DNA of 64,000 nt from a bacterium (GCA_016124945.1 WGMT01000044.1:1-64000); one strand, 5' to 3'. Counted from the first letter of the stretch, positions 1 through 8,290 are shown. Translations and numbers: made by a program. Notes: generated from the letters alone by a model not told the origin.

Positions 1-136
1 AGTCAACTACATCCCTCTGAATCCTCTGAATCCTTAAAATCCGTGAAATCCGTGTCCCCTTCCTGTTCTTCTTCCTTGCAGTCAACTACATCCCTCTGAA
101 TCCTCTGAATCCTTAAAATCCGTGAAATCCGTGTCC
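1..136. repeat. 57-bp direct repeat, two copies
   Basis: A 57-base unit beginning agtcaactacatccctctga and ending ccgtgaaatccgtgtcc occurs at 1-57 and again, identical, at 80-136, with a 22-base pyrimidine-rich spacer. Inside each unit shorter words recur (ctctgaatc twice, ccgtgaaat/ccgtgtcc). The following 40 bases repeat the word cttcgtgt. No coding frame is convincing. It lies just past the 3' end of the minus-strand serine hydrolase gene and belongs to the word-repeat type of intergenic DNA seen all over this window. Confidence 0.9.
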
Positions 137-190
137 AAATTTTCTGCCTTCGTGTATCTTCGTGTGCCTTCGTGGATCAACGCTCTGTGA

Positions 191-1306
191 TCACGGGGCC
201 GCGGTCAAGAATTCGACGGCTTTCTGATCCAGATCGCCGGGCGCGTTGGAGACATTGTACAGGAAAACCACACCAATCTGCGTTTCGGGGTTGAAGCCGA
301 GGAAGGTGGAATAGCCGCCGGTGCCGCCGTTGTGCCAGATGGCGACGCCGTCTTCGCCCTGGGTGCGCACCCAGCCAATGCCCATTTCTTCGCCGTCACG
401 CACCGCCATCCTGGTGGACTGCTGCGCCAGGCAGTTGGCGCGGGAAACCAGATCCTCGCCCTGGCATGCCGTCATTGACGCCTGCAGAAAGGCCACACCG
501 TCGAGGAGGTCGCCGCGCAGCGCACCGGCAGGCTCAAAGGCGTTGAGCGTCCAGTGGTCGCCGCTGCTACCGTCATCTGCCAGGGGTGGCGCAATTTTGT
601 CGGAAGACCAACCGACGATGGTGGCACCGTCCATTGCCAGCGGATCCAGTATGCGCTGCTCAATCAGATCGGCGTAGACAAGTTCGCTCTGCCGGCTGAG
701 GACGTACCCCAGCAGCGCAAAGCCGTAGTTCGAGTATGCCCACGTCTCGCCCACACCCTCCACTGAGGTCGCCTGTACCCCGGCATAGAGCATCTCCTGA
801 TCGTAGTCGGCGTAGGGATCGTCGCCGTTGCCGGTCAAGAGACGCATCATTGGGTTGAGGTTGGGCGGCAGGCCCGGAAGCCCAGCCGTATGGGTTGCCA
901 GATGGCGCAAGGTCACATCGTCCCATTTGGGATCGCGCAGCGTTTCGGGCAGGAATTGGTTGAGGCTGTCGTCCAGGTTGAGGACGCCCTCTTCGGCCAA
1001 CTGTACGAGGACGTTAGCTGTGAGCACTTTGGTGATGGAGCCGTACTCAAAGAGCGTCTCTTCGTCGAAATTGGGGTTGCCCACGAAGGCAAAGGTCACG
1101 GCGTCGCCGTCCACAAAGGCGACGACAATGCCTGCGTCCTCGGCGGGGATCAGCACCGACGCCATTTCCGTCAACAGCGGCTCGATCTGTGCGACGTCGC
1201 CGGATTGGACGCGTACCGGCGCGGGTGTTTCACGGGGCGTCGGCGGTGCAGAACAGGCAGTTAGCAAGAGGATCAACAGGAGTGGGAAGAAACGAATCTG
1301 GGTCAT
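191..1306 (-). CDS. Serine hydrolase lipoprotein, class C beta-lactamase / PBP-like family
   Basis: The 371-residue protein starts with a lipoprotein signal peptide (hydrophobic run, lipobox LTAC, modified Cys18) and a Pro-rich spacer, so it should be anchored outside the cytoplasmic membrane. Three signatures of the beta-lactamase/serine hydrolase fold are visible: S90-I-T-K93 (nucleophile and general base), Y191-S-N193, and H325-N-G-G328 in the KTG-like position. Length and motif spacing fit the family known from D-Ala-D-Ala carboxypeptidases, esterases and class C beta-lactamases. The substrate cannot be told from sequence; antibiotic hydrolysis is not implied. Its ATG overlaps the stop of the truncated gene upstream (ATGA), a coupling that probably dates from when that gene was intact. 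Confidence 0.9.
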   Translation of the reverse strand: MTQIRFFPLLLILLLTACSAPPTPRETPAPVRVQSGDVAQIEPLLTEMASVLIPAEDAGIVVAFVDGDAVTFAFVGNPNFDEETLFEYGSITKVLTANVLVQLAEEGVLNLDDSLNQFLPETLRDPKWDDVTLRHLATHTAGLPGLPPNLNPMMRLLTGNGDDPYADYDQEMLYAGVQATSVEGVGETWAYSNYGFALLGYVLSRQSELVYADLIEQRILDPLAMDGATIVGWSSDKIAPPLADDGSSGDHWTLNAFEPAGALRGDLLDGVAFLQASMTACQGEDLVSRANCLAQQSTRMAVRDGEEMGIGWVRTQGEDGVAIWHNGGTGGYSTFLGFNPETQIGVVFLYNVSNAPGDLDQKAVEFLTAAP

Positions 1307-1587
1307 GGTGGGTTTGCCTTGTTTTGTAACTCGAGGTGTGCGTTCAATAGAGGCAGCAGATAGGGCGAATCGCCCTGGCCCGAGAGGACACCAACTGCGT
1401 GAAGCTGTTGATGCAACAGATCACTGATCTTGAGCACCCTATCCACCTGCCTCTCTGTACGTTGGTCGGCAAGTAAAGTTTCAAGCAACGAGACATACAC
1501 TTCCGCTCCCTCTGCTTTACGAAATTCGTGGGCAAGCCATTTCCAATAGGGATGGTTTGCCCCATTTGAAAAAGAATAGGCGCGCAA
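1303..1587 (-). pseudogene. C-terminal fragment of a DUF4037/nucleotidyltransferase-like gene
   Basis: The 94 codons contain PYWKWLAHEFRK followed by a helical tail with LL-rich repeats, which resembles the C-terminal helical region of DUF4037 nucleotidyltransferase-type proteins. These are normally about 300 residues, and here only the last third is left. The frame is closed by a TAG two codons before the TTG that could serve as start, and no homologous coding sequence is seen further upstream, where another gene remnant on the opposite strand begins. I infer a truncated, probably dead gene. A short expressed protein starting at the TTG cannot be excluded. Confidence 0.5.
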
Positions 1588-1597
1588 TCTCTAGACC

Positions 1598-1693
1598 TTG
1601 CATGTAATGTACTCCAGAGGAATCTTTGCCCAAACACCGATTATCTACGTGGATCGACAGGCCAGCGGCGACAATGACGGCACCTCTTGGGCG
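1598..1693 (+). pseudogene. N-terminal remnant of a secreted beta-helix-type protein
   Basis: The plus-strand frame reads IIYVDRQASGDNDGTSWA, a signature typical of the start of the mature part of secreted right-handed beta-helix (DUF1565-like) proteins, preceded by AQTP as would follow a signal peptidase site. The similarity stops abruptly after GTSWA; the next bases are intergenic word repeats (atccgtgt type). I read this as the broken end of a lost gene lying back to back with the DUF4037 fragment, so the 1.3-1.7 kb stretch is a deletion or recombination scar. Confidence 0.45.
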
Positions 1694-1753
1694 TTATGTC
1701 CACCTTTCAACTTGATCCGTGTTTCCCCAATCCGTGTCCACAACTTTCATCCG

Positions 1754-1834
1754 CTGTGGCGCAGCAAGGCGCATGAGTAACTCAGATGCGGGTGCACACT
1801 GGTAGAGCCGCATCTGAGGATGCTCACGCCACAG
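1754..1834. repeat. Nested inverted repeat (outer 8 bp, inner 11 bp)
   Basis: ctgtggcg (1754-1761) pairs with cgccacag (1827-1834), and inside it ctcagatgcgg (1781-1791) pairs perfectly with ccgcatctgag (1808-1818) around a 16-base loop. No poly-T follows either strand, so a terminator is unlikely. It sits in the scar region between two gene remnants and the VOC gene and could be a structured RNA or the end of a lost element. No function is assigned. Confidence 0.5.
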
Positions 1835-1870
1835 TGTGATGACAACGGGATTCCTTAACTTAATGACATT

Positions 1871-1911
1871 GAGTAATGAGTAGGTTACGACGAGTCACCT
1901 ACTCATTACTC
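1871..1911. repeat. Word-built inverted repeat at 3' end of the VOC gene
   Basis: gagtaatgagtaggt (1871-1885) is the perfect reverse complement of 1897-1911; both arms are made of the word gagtaat/tactcat. The right arm abuts the stop codon of the VOC gene, and the word pattern continues into its last codons (actcattactcgttactcat). Confidence 0.8.
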
Positions 1912-1912
1912 G

Positions 1913-2278
1913 TTACTCATTCCGTTCACAAATCATCAACAAATTGCCATCCGGATCGTGGAACGTGAGCGTGGACACGCTGCCGATGTCTTCAATCGGG
2001 GTGACGATGTCAACATGCAGGCTTTGCAGAAATCGATAGGTCTCTTTTAGATCATTGGTCCACCAAAAGAAGAGCGGCTGGCAGGAGTTCGCCACCGGTT
2101 TGTGGCCGTCGAGGATGAGTTGCGTTTCCCCGTCCATAGGCAGGTCAACGATCTTGCCCTGGTGAGAGGCTTCGCCAATCGGCAAATCGAGGAGTCGGCC
2201 ATACCAGCGCCTGGCGCGCTCCATATCGCTTACCGGAATAAAAACGCAGCCAATGCGCCGCTGAATCGGACTTGTCAT
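1913..2278 (-). CDS. VOC / glyoxalase-fold protein
   Basis: A 121-residue single-module protein of the vicinal oxygen chelate superfamily. It opens with the usual betaalpha element (RIGCVFIPVSDMERARRWYG), has the WW/F strand in the middle (PLFFWWTND), and ends with the family hallmark FHDPDGNLLMICE, whose Glu is a typical metal ligand. The ATG at 2278 is preferred over in-frame codons further upstream because the homologous region starts right there and the upstream frame runs through the 2307-2388 inverted repeat. The family holds glyoxalases, dioxygenases and resistance proteins; the substrate here is unknown. The last residues (ERNE) are encoded by the repeat words. Confidence 0.85.
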   Translation of the reverse strand: MTSPIQRRIGCVFIPVSDMERARRWYGRLLDLPIGEASHQGKIVDLPMDGETQLILDGHKPVANSCQPLFFWWTNDLKETYRFLQSLHVDIVTPIEDIGSVSTLTFHDPDGNLLMICERNE

Positions 2279-2306
2279 GGTAGGATTCTCTGTAGGGATT
2301 CTTAGA

Positions 2307-2388
2307 TAGAACGCGGACGAAGCGGATTGGGCAGATTCAGGCGGATTAATCCGCTTTGATCCGCCCAATCCGCTTCATCCGCGTTCTA
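2307..2388. repeat. 26-bp near-perfect inverted repeat
   Basis: Arms at 2307-2332 and 2363-2388 match at 25 of 26 positions around a 30-base loop that itself contains the perfect palindrome gcggattaatccgc (2341-2354). The arms are made of the words gcggattgg/gcggacgaa. It lies between the SIMPL-domain gene, whose stop is at 2400, and the VOC gene downstream of it. There is no uridine run on either strand, so it is not a canonical terminator. Confidence 0.85.
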
Positions 2389-2399
2389 TTCTGCCGAAT

Positions 2400-3476
2400 T
2401 TATTCGGTTGAACCGTTCTCACAGCGCACGATCTGCGTATCCGGCGGAGTGGACGTGTGGAACTCGTACTGCTCGCCCTGTGCCTCAACGACGACACGAT
2501 AGCCCGGCGTTAACATCTGCGCGTAGACCTGTCCTGGCTGTGGACAGCCCAGGCTGGCATCGGGCCACTCTACGCTTTCGGCGCTGACCACGGCTACCGC
2601 GGCTGGGTCAAGACCAAGTTGATTGGTCAACTGCGCCGTCACCTGTTGCACAATGTCATCGGGGACCATTTCACTAGGGGGCATGGTGGTTTCTCCGTCT
2701 TCTGTGCCACGTCCTTCACCTGCGGACGTCAACTGCCAGGTCACTTGTAGTGATGCAGAAAGTGTCTGCGCGCCGGGGCGAATGGGGACGGCGGCAGCGG
2801 CCTCGGTAAACTCCGCCTGCGCGAAGGGGAACGCTCCTTGATCGGTGGAGCGAATCTCCATCACCTGCCCTAGAGAAGCGCCTGCCAGATCGGCCAACTG
2901 CTGCGCCTTGTTCTGCGCGTCCTGCCAGGCGGCCATGCGCGCTTCGCTGAGACGCTCACTGGGGTTGCTCACCTCGAAGCGGATGCCCTGCACCTGGTTG
3001 GCGCCGGCGCTGACCGCTGTGTCGATGGTCGATCCCAGGTTGGCGAGATCTGTGACACGCACCTGGATCATGTTGATGGCGCGGTAGCCAGTGATCTCCT
3101 GTGTGGTCTGCATTGTCGTGCCCGATTCCTGTGGGCTGGGCTGGGCGAAGACAGGATCGAGCCGCACACTCTGCGTTTCGATGTCTTCGTCGGCGATGCC
3201 GGTTTCGGTCAAGGTGTCGAGCACGGACTGGATCTGCTGGCTGTTCTGATCCAGCGCTGTCGCTGCTTCATCCGCTTCGGTGACCACGCTCAGGCTGACA
3301 AAGGCTGTGTCGGGGCGGGCTTGCACCTCTCCTTGGCCGGAGACGGTGATAGTGCGCGTGGGTGTTTCTGTAGGTCCGTTGTCCTGAGCCATGGCGCTGC
3401 CTGCGAACGACCAAGCCAGCAACCCGACCAGCATCAACGCCACCAGCAGGGGCGTTCGTTTGGTTTTGAACTGCAT
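2400..3476 (-). CDS. Secreted SIMPL (DUF541) domain protein with extra C-terminal domain
   Basis: The protein has 358 residues. Residues 1-31 form a signal peptide ending AMA-QD. Residues 43-235 are a SIMPL/DUF541 domain: TRTITVSGQGEVQARPDTAF, the typical first strand, then repeated Q/A-rich helices and GYRAINMIQVRV. The C-terminal ~85 residues (after an E/P-rich linker) form a second unit with GCPQPGQVYAQMLTPGYRVV and two Cys residues that could be bridged; I know this unit only as a recurrent domain in Chloroflexota secreted proteins and cannot name a function. SIMPL proteins are periplasmic or surface proteins of poorly defined role (E. coli YggE is linked to oxidative stress). A clear AGGAG precedes the ATG. 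Confidence 0.85.
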   Translation of the reverse strand: MQFKTKRTPLLVALMLVGLLAWSFAGSAMAQDNGPTETPTRTITVSGQGEVQARPDTAFVSLSVVTEADEAATALDQNSQQIQSVLDTLTETGIADEDIETQSVRLDPVFAQPSPQESGTTMQTTQEITGYRAINMIQVRVTDLANLGSTIDTAVSAGANQVQGIRFEVSNPSERLSEARMAAWQDAQNKAQQLADLAGASLGQVMEIRSTDQGAFPFAQAEFTEAAAAVPIRPGAQTLSASLQVTWQLTSAGEGRGTEDGETTMPPSEMVPDDIVQQVTAQLTNQLGLDPAAVAVVSAESVEWPDASLGCPQPGQVYAQMLTPGYRVVVEAQGEQYEFHTSTPPDTQIVRCENGSTE

Positions 3477-3550
3477 GGGAGATCTCCTTTCTACGAAATT
3501 CGCGAGTCTTATCCCTTACCATTGCAGATCTTGTGAACTAAACCAATAAG

Positions 3551-3867
3551 GAACTCCCCTACGATGTCGTGGGGGAGTTCACGGAGGCATAGGCGTTAAA
3601 ATAAGCAAGTGAGGAGAGTGCTGTCGTAGGGGAAGTAGAGCAGAACCCCCCTCTAACTCCCCCCGCAACGGGGGGAGGGCTGTTGACGCGTAGATGTCGT
3701 TGGTCGCGTTGTGGGTACAGCCAATGCAGCATCACTTCGTCCACGCCACAACAGCTCCCTCCCTGCCTCACTTGCTCAACAAGTCCCCGTGCTCAACGAT
3801 CGCGGGGAGGGTTGGGGAGGGGTTCCGCTTCTCACGCTTTCAGACAGCGCCTTATCTTAACGCCTAT
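3551..3867. other. Non-coding stretch with a hairpin and a long-range inverted repeat (possible MITE-like remnant)
   Basis: The 484 bases between the SIMPL gene and the enolase-superfamily gene hold no gene I can support. 3551-3580 is a self-complementary hairpin: gaactcccc pairs with ggggagttc, acg pairs with cgt, loop atgt. The word ataggcgttaaaataag (3590-3606) recurs inverted at about 3851-3867 with one mismatch. Between them are blocks such as cccccctctaactcccccc, also present in near-identical form at 22556-22580. A terminal inverted repeat around ~250 bp without a transposase would fit a MITE-like element; alternatives are a decayed insertion sequence or two unrelated repeats. Confidence 0.4.
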
Positions 3868-3960
3868 GGTTCACGGGGGAGAGTATTTTTTGTGGCAGAG
3901 AAGAGAAAGTAAATGTTTAATCCTCTGGACTCGTCAGAATATCTTCCAGTTGTTCACTTG

Positions 3961-5052
3961 TCACTTCGTCGACACCATGCGCTCGGCGCGCTCGATCCAC
4001 GCCGGGTTGATCTCGACGCCCCACCCAGGACCGTCGGGGATCATGACATGACCGTCGACAACCTGCATTCGAGGACGATAGAGATCGGCAAACGCGCGCT
4101 GATCCTCAATCGAAAACTCGACATACGGACCGGCATTGGGAATCGCGCCCATGAGGTGCAGGGCGTAGATCGTGGTGAACGAATGGTTGGCCGAGTGGGG
4201 GATGATGGGCAGGCCGGCGTCCTCGGCCATCTTTGCCACCCGCAACGCTCGGGTCATGCCGCCGATGTAGCAGAGATCGGGCTGGGCGATGTCGATTACG
4301 GCGCCGTCGATCAGCCGCCGCCACTGTTTGAGATCGTAGTCCTGTTCGCCGCCGGAGACGGGGATCGTCAACACAGCCGCCACGTCGGCGGTCCAATCCA
4401 GTTCCCAATACGGGCAGGGTTCCTCGAAGTGGGCGAAGCCTTCGTCTTCGAGCAGCCGCCCGATTTCGATGGCGCGGGCCGGCGCGTAGCAACTATTGGC
4501 GTCGGCCATCAACTTGATCTCGTCGCCCAGCGCTTTGCGTGTTTCCGTGATGATCGCTTCGCTGCGCCCCGGCCACTCGTCGGCGTCATGACCGCCGCGC
4601 CTGCCGATCTTCATTTTGAAGGCGCGAAAACCGACTTCATCGCGCAGACGCACCATGCGCGCTGCTTCGTCCTCGGGCGTGATTTTGCGGCTGGTGCTCG
4701 ATCCATAGACTGGAAACGGTCGCGGCACACCGCCCAGCAGCGCGCAGACACTCTTCCCCGCCAGCCGTCCGCGTAGATCCCAGAGCGCCGTGTCGATCCC
4801 AGCCAGGGCGCGGCAGACATAGGTGCCGGGGAATTTGTACGTCCCCTCGATGACGGCATCGTTCAACCCATCGAGATCGTCGGCATCCCAGCCCAGAACA
4901 ATGGGCGCAACTTGCCGATGCAGCACCAGCGCCGTGATGTCGGCATTGGACGGCGCCATCTGTCCCCAGCCGGTGGAACCGTCCTCGGCGGTGACGCGCA
5001 CCAGCCCTAATTTTTCTCCTTGCACGAAGGTTTCGATGGTGGTGATTTGCAT
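3961..5052 (-). CDS. Mandelate racemase / muconate lactonizing enzyme family protein (enolase superfamily)
   Basis: The 363-residue enzyme has a complete enolase-superfamily active-site set: K146-M-K148 (catalytic KxK), metal ligands at D184 (DAN), E210 in FEEP and E236 in GGEQ, and His residues in PHSANHS (H286, H290) at the position of the catalytic His on strand 7. The N-terminal capping domain (ITTIETFV... GWGQMAPS) is typical. Family members abstract the alpha proton of carboxylates to dehydrate or racemise sugar acids; the exact acid is not readable. The downstream neighbour is an MFS transporter on the same strand, 82 bases upstream in transcription order, suggesting joint uptake and use of an organic or sugar acid. 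Confidence 0.9.
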   Translation of the reverse strand: MQITTIETFVQGEKLGLVRVTAEDGSTGWGQMAPSNADITALVLHRQVAPIVLGWDADDLDGLNDAVIEGTYKFPGTYVCRALAGIDTALWDLRGRLAGKSVCALLGGVPRPFPVYGSSTSRKITPEDEAARMVRLRDEVGFRAFKMKIGRRGGHDADEWPGRSEAIITETRKALGDEIKLMADANSCYAPARAIEIGRLLEDEGFAHFEEPCPYWELDWTADVAAVLTIPVSGGEQDYDLKQWRRLIDGAVIDIAQPDLCYIGGMTRALRVAKMAEDAGLPIIPHSANHSFTTIYALHLMGAIPNAGPYVEFSIEDQRAFADLYRPRMQVVDGHVMIPDGPGWGVEINPAWIERAERMVSTK

Positions 5053-5082
5053 GGGGGTGAGTTTCCTTTTTTAGACTTGATG

Positions 5083-5142
5083 CGCATTCCGCATTCCGCA
5101 TTCCGCATCCGCATTCCGCATTCCGCATTCCGCACTACGCAC
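5083..5142. repeat. Tandem heptamer repeat (ttccgca)
   Basis: The word attccgc/attccgca is repeated about eight times with minor changes (gcattccgcattccgca and onward), ending in the related words ctacgcactaggc. The last copies run into the 3' end of the MFS transporter gene and supply its final codons and TAG stop. Confidence 0.85.
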
Positions 5143-6409
5143 TAGGCACCATCTCCACCCGATGCATCGTGCGCACAAATCGTGTCGCCATAAAGAGCGC
5201 GCCCAGCGCCATCACCAGCGATACCATAAACAGCGGCGGATAGCCTGCCCGCTGTGCAATTGTGCCGCCGATGAAGGGTGCTGCCATGGAGACGACGGCG
5301 GAAACGGTGTTAAACAACCCCACATACACAGGACGGCGGTCAGCGTCGGCATAGGTGACCACCCAGTTCTGGTAGCTGAAGCCCAGGTTGCTGATCGCCA
5401 CACCCGCCACCAAAAAGCCGACGTAGAGCGTCCACGGACCCACAACCCCCGCCAGCAGCGCGCTGACAGGCCACAGCGCTGCGCCAATCAGCGCCAGCCG
5501 AATGAAGAGCAGGTTGTTGCGCGCGCCAATCCAGGTGTAGAGCAGCGATCCTGTCACGCTGCCGATGGTCTGCATGAGCAGCAGCGTAGGCACCGCCACT
5601 GCGCTGGACATGCCCAACGTCACTGTGGCGTAGCCGATGTAGAACGGGCTGGACATGGCGAACAACGTGGTGAACATGCGTGTAATGATCAGCGAACGGT
5701 ACGGCCCGTCGGTGCGCAGGACGTGTCCCAACTCAGGCAGAAACTCGGCGAACGAGGGCAGTTTGTCCACCTTCTTCGCGCCCGGCAGTTCATGAATGAA
5801 GAGAATCGGGATGATTGATACGGCAAACAACACACCGGACATACCGAACACAATCGCATAGTTATCGGGGAAGGTCCGATTCGCCAGGATCCAGGCGATC
5901 ACCGGCGCAACGCCCAACATGATCAGCCCCGCCGCGCCTGTATGCACGCCAAACATACGGGCGCGCCATTTGCTGTCCAGGCTGGTGCCGCTGATGTCGG
6001 CCCAGGGGACGCCGACGACACCGTCCCCGACGGCGGCGATGCCCCAGCAAATGAAGAACGCCACCAGGATCGCGCCCGGCTGCTCCTTACCGAACCAGAC
6101 AATCAACCCGGCGAAAATCAACATCACAAAGCGCACAGGGATGCTCGGCCCGATGAACCACCATTTCTTGCGTTCAAAGCGCAACATGTAGCGTGCAATG
6201 AACAATTGGGGGAGCGTCCAACCGATTTCAAAGAGGCTACCCGAAAGCCCAATCAAGATTTCGGAATCGGTGAGCCGACGCACAAAATCGGGGATCACCG
6301 TCGTGCTGCCGATCATGCCCATCGCCACCATAAACAGGATGCCGTCGGTGGTCATAAAGAAGAAATTGCGCCGGTAGATCCGCTCACGGACGGATTCGAG
6401 AAGGGACAT
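5135..6409 (-). CDS. Major facilitator superfamily transporter
   Basis: The 424-residue protein has about twelve hydrophobic segments, starting FFFMTTDGILFMVAMGMIG, and the loop RYMLRFERKKWW after segment 2, which resembles the basic MFS loop 2-3. The middle (VDKLPSFAEFLPELGHVLRTDGP) is a long hydrophilic central loop separating two six-helix halves. The final residues (MVPSA) come from repeat words. It probably carries a small organic solute; its position just upstream (in transcription order) of the enolase-superfamily gene suggests a shared substrate. It could also be an efflux carrier. Confidence 0.85.
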   Translation of the reverse strand: MSLLESVRERIYRRNFFFMTTDGILFMVAMGMIGSTTVIPDFVRRLTDSEILIGLSGSLFEIGWTLPQLFIARYMLRFERKKWWFIGPSIPVRFVMLIFAGLIVWFGKEQPGAILVAFFICWGIAAVGDGVVGVPWADISGTSLDSKWRARMFGVHTGAAGLIMLGVAPVIAWILANRTFPDNYAIVFGMSGVLFAVSIIPILFIHELPGAKKVDKLPSFAEFLPELGHVLRTDGPYRSLIITRMFTTLFAMSSPFYIGYATVTLGMSSAVAVPTLLLMQTIGSVTGSLLYTWIGARNNLLFIRLALIGAALWPVSALLAGVVGPWTLYVGFLVAGVAISNLGFSYQNWVVTYADADRRPVYVGLFNTVSAVVSMAAPFIGGTIAQRAGYPPLFMVSLVMALGALFMATRFVRTMHRVEMVPSA

Positions 6410-6442
6410 GGTTATGACCTGTCAGGTGGGATTGGTGATTAG

Positions 6443-6501
6443 GATTGGTGACTGGTGATTGGGGCAGAGATCATCTTTGCCCCAATCACCAGTCACCAAT
6501 C
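6443..6501. repeat. Perfect 24-bp inverted repeat
   Basis: 6443-6466 is the exact reverse complement of 6478-6501, loop 11 bases. The arms consist of the words gattggtga/ctggtgatt, and 6430-6442 holds a further copy. It lies 5 bases from the stop of the DUF554 gene and 33 bases from the start of the MFS gene. On the minus strand the hairpin is not followed by a T run. Confidence 0.9.
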
Positions 6502-6506
6502 ACCAA

Positions 6507-7232
6507 TCATACCCCAATCAACTCCAAAATCACCACGATCAGCGGGGCGAAAACGATGGCGGGCAAGAGGTTGGCGACGCGGATCTTTTTGAGGTTGAGC
6601 AGGCTCAGGCCGATGCCCAAAATGAGGACGCCGCCGGTGGCGGTGAGTTCGATCACCCACGGCGTTTGGCGGCTGACTTCGCCGATCCCCGCGCCGAGGA
6701 ACATGGAAAGCCCGGCGATGCCCCCCTGGATCACCCCCACCGTCACCGCGCTAAGGAGGACGCCCGGCCCCAGGCTGGCGGCAAAGGCGATAGCTGCAAA
6801 GCCGTCTAGTGTGCTTTTGACGGCCAGCAATTGATAGTCGCCTAGCAGCCCGTCCTGGATGCTGCCCAGGATCGTCATCGGGCCGACGCAGAAGATGAGG
6901 CTAGAGGTGACGAACGCCTGCGTCACACTCCACCCTTCCACTTTCCCCTGGCCCAGCCGATGGCCCCAGCGCGCTTCGGCCTGTTGTCCCAGCCAGTTGA
7001 GGCCGTCGTCAATGCGCAACAGTTCGCCCACAATGCCGCCCATCAGCACGCTAAACATGGGGATCAAAATGTTGCTGCTGCCCAGAGACATGCTCACGCC
7101 AATCGCCAACGTCAGCAACCCCAACCCGTTGAGGACGGTCTCCTGCACCTTTGCCGGCAATCGATTCCCTGCCAGCGCGCCAATCGAGCCGCCGATGAGC
7201 ACGGCGATGATGTTGATGATGGTTCCGGTCAT
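6507..7232 (-). CDS. DUF554 family membrane protein
   Basis: A 241-residue protein with about seven hydrophobic segments and the Gly-rich start GTIINIIAVLIGGSIGALAG typical of DUF554 (YdfK/YqgA-type) proteins; LLTLAIGVSMSLGSSNIL and AGLSMFLGAGIGE also fit. Length is normal for the family. Members are integral membrane proteins of unknown transport function. Its ribosome-binding site is weak (agaaag). Nothing in the neighbourhood suggests a specific role. Confidence 0.85.
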   Translation of the reverse strand: MTGTIINIIAVLIGGSIGALAGNRLPAKVQETVLNGLGLLTLAIGVSMSLGSSNILIPMFSVLMGGIVGELLRIDDGLNWLGQQAEARWGHRLGQGKVEGWSVTQAFVTSSLIFCVGPMTILGSIQDGLLGDYQLLAVKSTLDGFAAIAFAASLGPGVLLSAVTVGVIQGGIAGLSMFLGAGIGEVSRQTPWVIELTATGGVLILGIGLSLLNLKKIRVANLLPAIVFAPLIVVILELIGV

Positions 7233-7328
7233 GGGAAAAGGCTGCTTTCTGGAGGAATAGGTGAAGGATGAATGAAGAATGATGATTGGGGTGAGATGGC
7301 GAAATCATGCATGATGAGATGATGGCTT

Positions 7329-7562
7329 TCAATCCCCAGGTTGACGTTGCAGTGGCATCATTCGCATCTGCTTGCACTGTGAACACCAGACCAGGCTGCG
7401 CTTACCCACAGACACGGCTTTGTAGCGCACACCGCCGATTTCCCATACCGAACGGGCAAGTCCGCAGGCTGGGCAGGTGAAGACCCATTCCTCTGACTCG
7501 GCGCGGATGGCCTCATACCAACTTTGGGGCAGGCGGGCGATTACGCGTTGGATAAACGTCAT
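7329..7562 (-). CDS. Small CxxC...CxxC zinc-ribbon-like protein
   Basis: 77 residues; the start ATG at 7562 overlaps the stop of the cyclase gene (ATGA), so translation is very likely coupled. Two Cys pairs (C30-P-A-C33 and C60-S-Q-C63) spaced 26 residues apart look like a zinc ribbon, preceded by an amphipathic helix (IQRVIARLPQSWYEAIRAES). I do not recognise a named family. Coupling suggests it works with, or is expressed with, the cyclase-family enzyme. Confidence 0.65.
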   Translation of the reverse strand: MTFIQRVIARLPQSWYEAIRAESEEWVFTCPACGLARSVWEIGGVRYKAVSVGKRSLVWCSQCKQMRMMPLQRQPGD

Positions 7563-8260
7563 CGTACATTCTCCTCGAAGACAGCGACAGCGCGCACAGG
7601 CGAACCGGTGCCGCCACGGATACGCAGCGGCAGGCCGATGAAGCGAAAGCGCCCGCGCCCGACGAGCAGATGCAGATTGATCAAATTCTCGTAGTGGGTG
7701 AAGCCCAGTTCGCCGCAGATGTGATGAACTTCTCGGTTCGATACATGACGCACGCCTGGCGCTTGTGTCTCCACGCCGAAAGCCGCAATGCCCTGCCCAC
7801 CCAACCAGCGCGTCGCAGCCGCGCTGATCCCTGGCCCGTTGGGCCAATCCGCCGTCTCGAAGTAGCGCCGGTAGTGATCGGTGTAGAGCAGCACCGTGTC
7901 GCCCGGTTGGATCGTCAGATCCGCCGCCAGCGCCACTTCCAGATCGACAACGTCAATCAACTCCCCCACGCCTTTGTGTGATAGATCGAGGCAGATGCCC
8001 TCAGTGTAAAACATGGACAGCGGCATCATCTCGATAGACTGTCCACGGTGGCGGCGCACCATGTGGTTGAGCGCGTCCACGTGGGTGCCGGTGTGTTCGC
8101 CCAGCTCCATCCGATTCACCGCGGGTGACACCACATCGCTATCGGTAATGTCGTCCCATTCTTCGTGAGATACGTGCATCGTGATCGCCACGTCGGGCAA
8201 CCCCGGGAAGACGGGCATACCTGTGTAGATTTCCTGGCTCAGATCGATGATTTCGGGCAA
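7559..8260 (-). CDS. Cyclase / kynurenine formamidase-like metal hydrolase
   Basis: 233 residues with the family signature HTGTHVDALNH: H56, H60, D62 and H66 are the expected metal ligands. DLSQEIYTGMPVFPG at the N-terminus and the PGVRHVSNREVHH region fit the cyclase (PF04199) family, which includes bacterial kynurenine formamidase (KynB), isatin hydrolase and polyketide cyclases. The best start is TTG at 8260 with AAAGGA eight bases upstream. No kynurenine pathway genes are adjacent, so a tryptophan-catabolic role is only a possibility. Confidence 0.85.
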   Translation of the reverse strand: MPEIIDLSQEIYTGMPVFPGLPDVAITMHVSHEEWDDITDSDVVSPAVNRMELGEHTGTHVDALNHMVRRHRGQSIEMMPLSMFYTEGICLDLSHKGVGELIDVVDLEVALAADLTIQPGDTVLLYTDHYRRYFETADWPNGPGISAAATRWLGGQGIAAFGVETQAPGVRHVSNREVHHICGELGFTHYENLINLHLLVGRGRFRFIGLPLRIRGGTGSPVRAVAVFEENVR

Positions 8261-8290
8261 GGGGGTGTCCTTTCGGGGGGAGTGTAATCC

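Noticed and set aside
191..1306. Antibiotic-resistance beta-lactamase
   Set aside because: The motif set is shared by many esterases and carboxypeptidases, and the lipoprotein form and context give no support for resistance.
3913..4776. 287-codon plus-strand open frame opposite the enolase-superfamily gene
   Set aside because: The minus-strand frame has the full KxK, DAN and GGEQ motif set, so the plus frame is a shadow.
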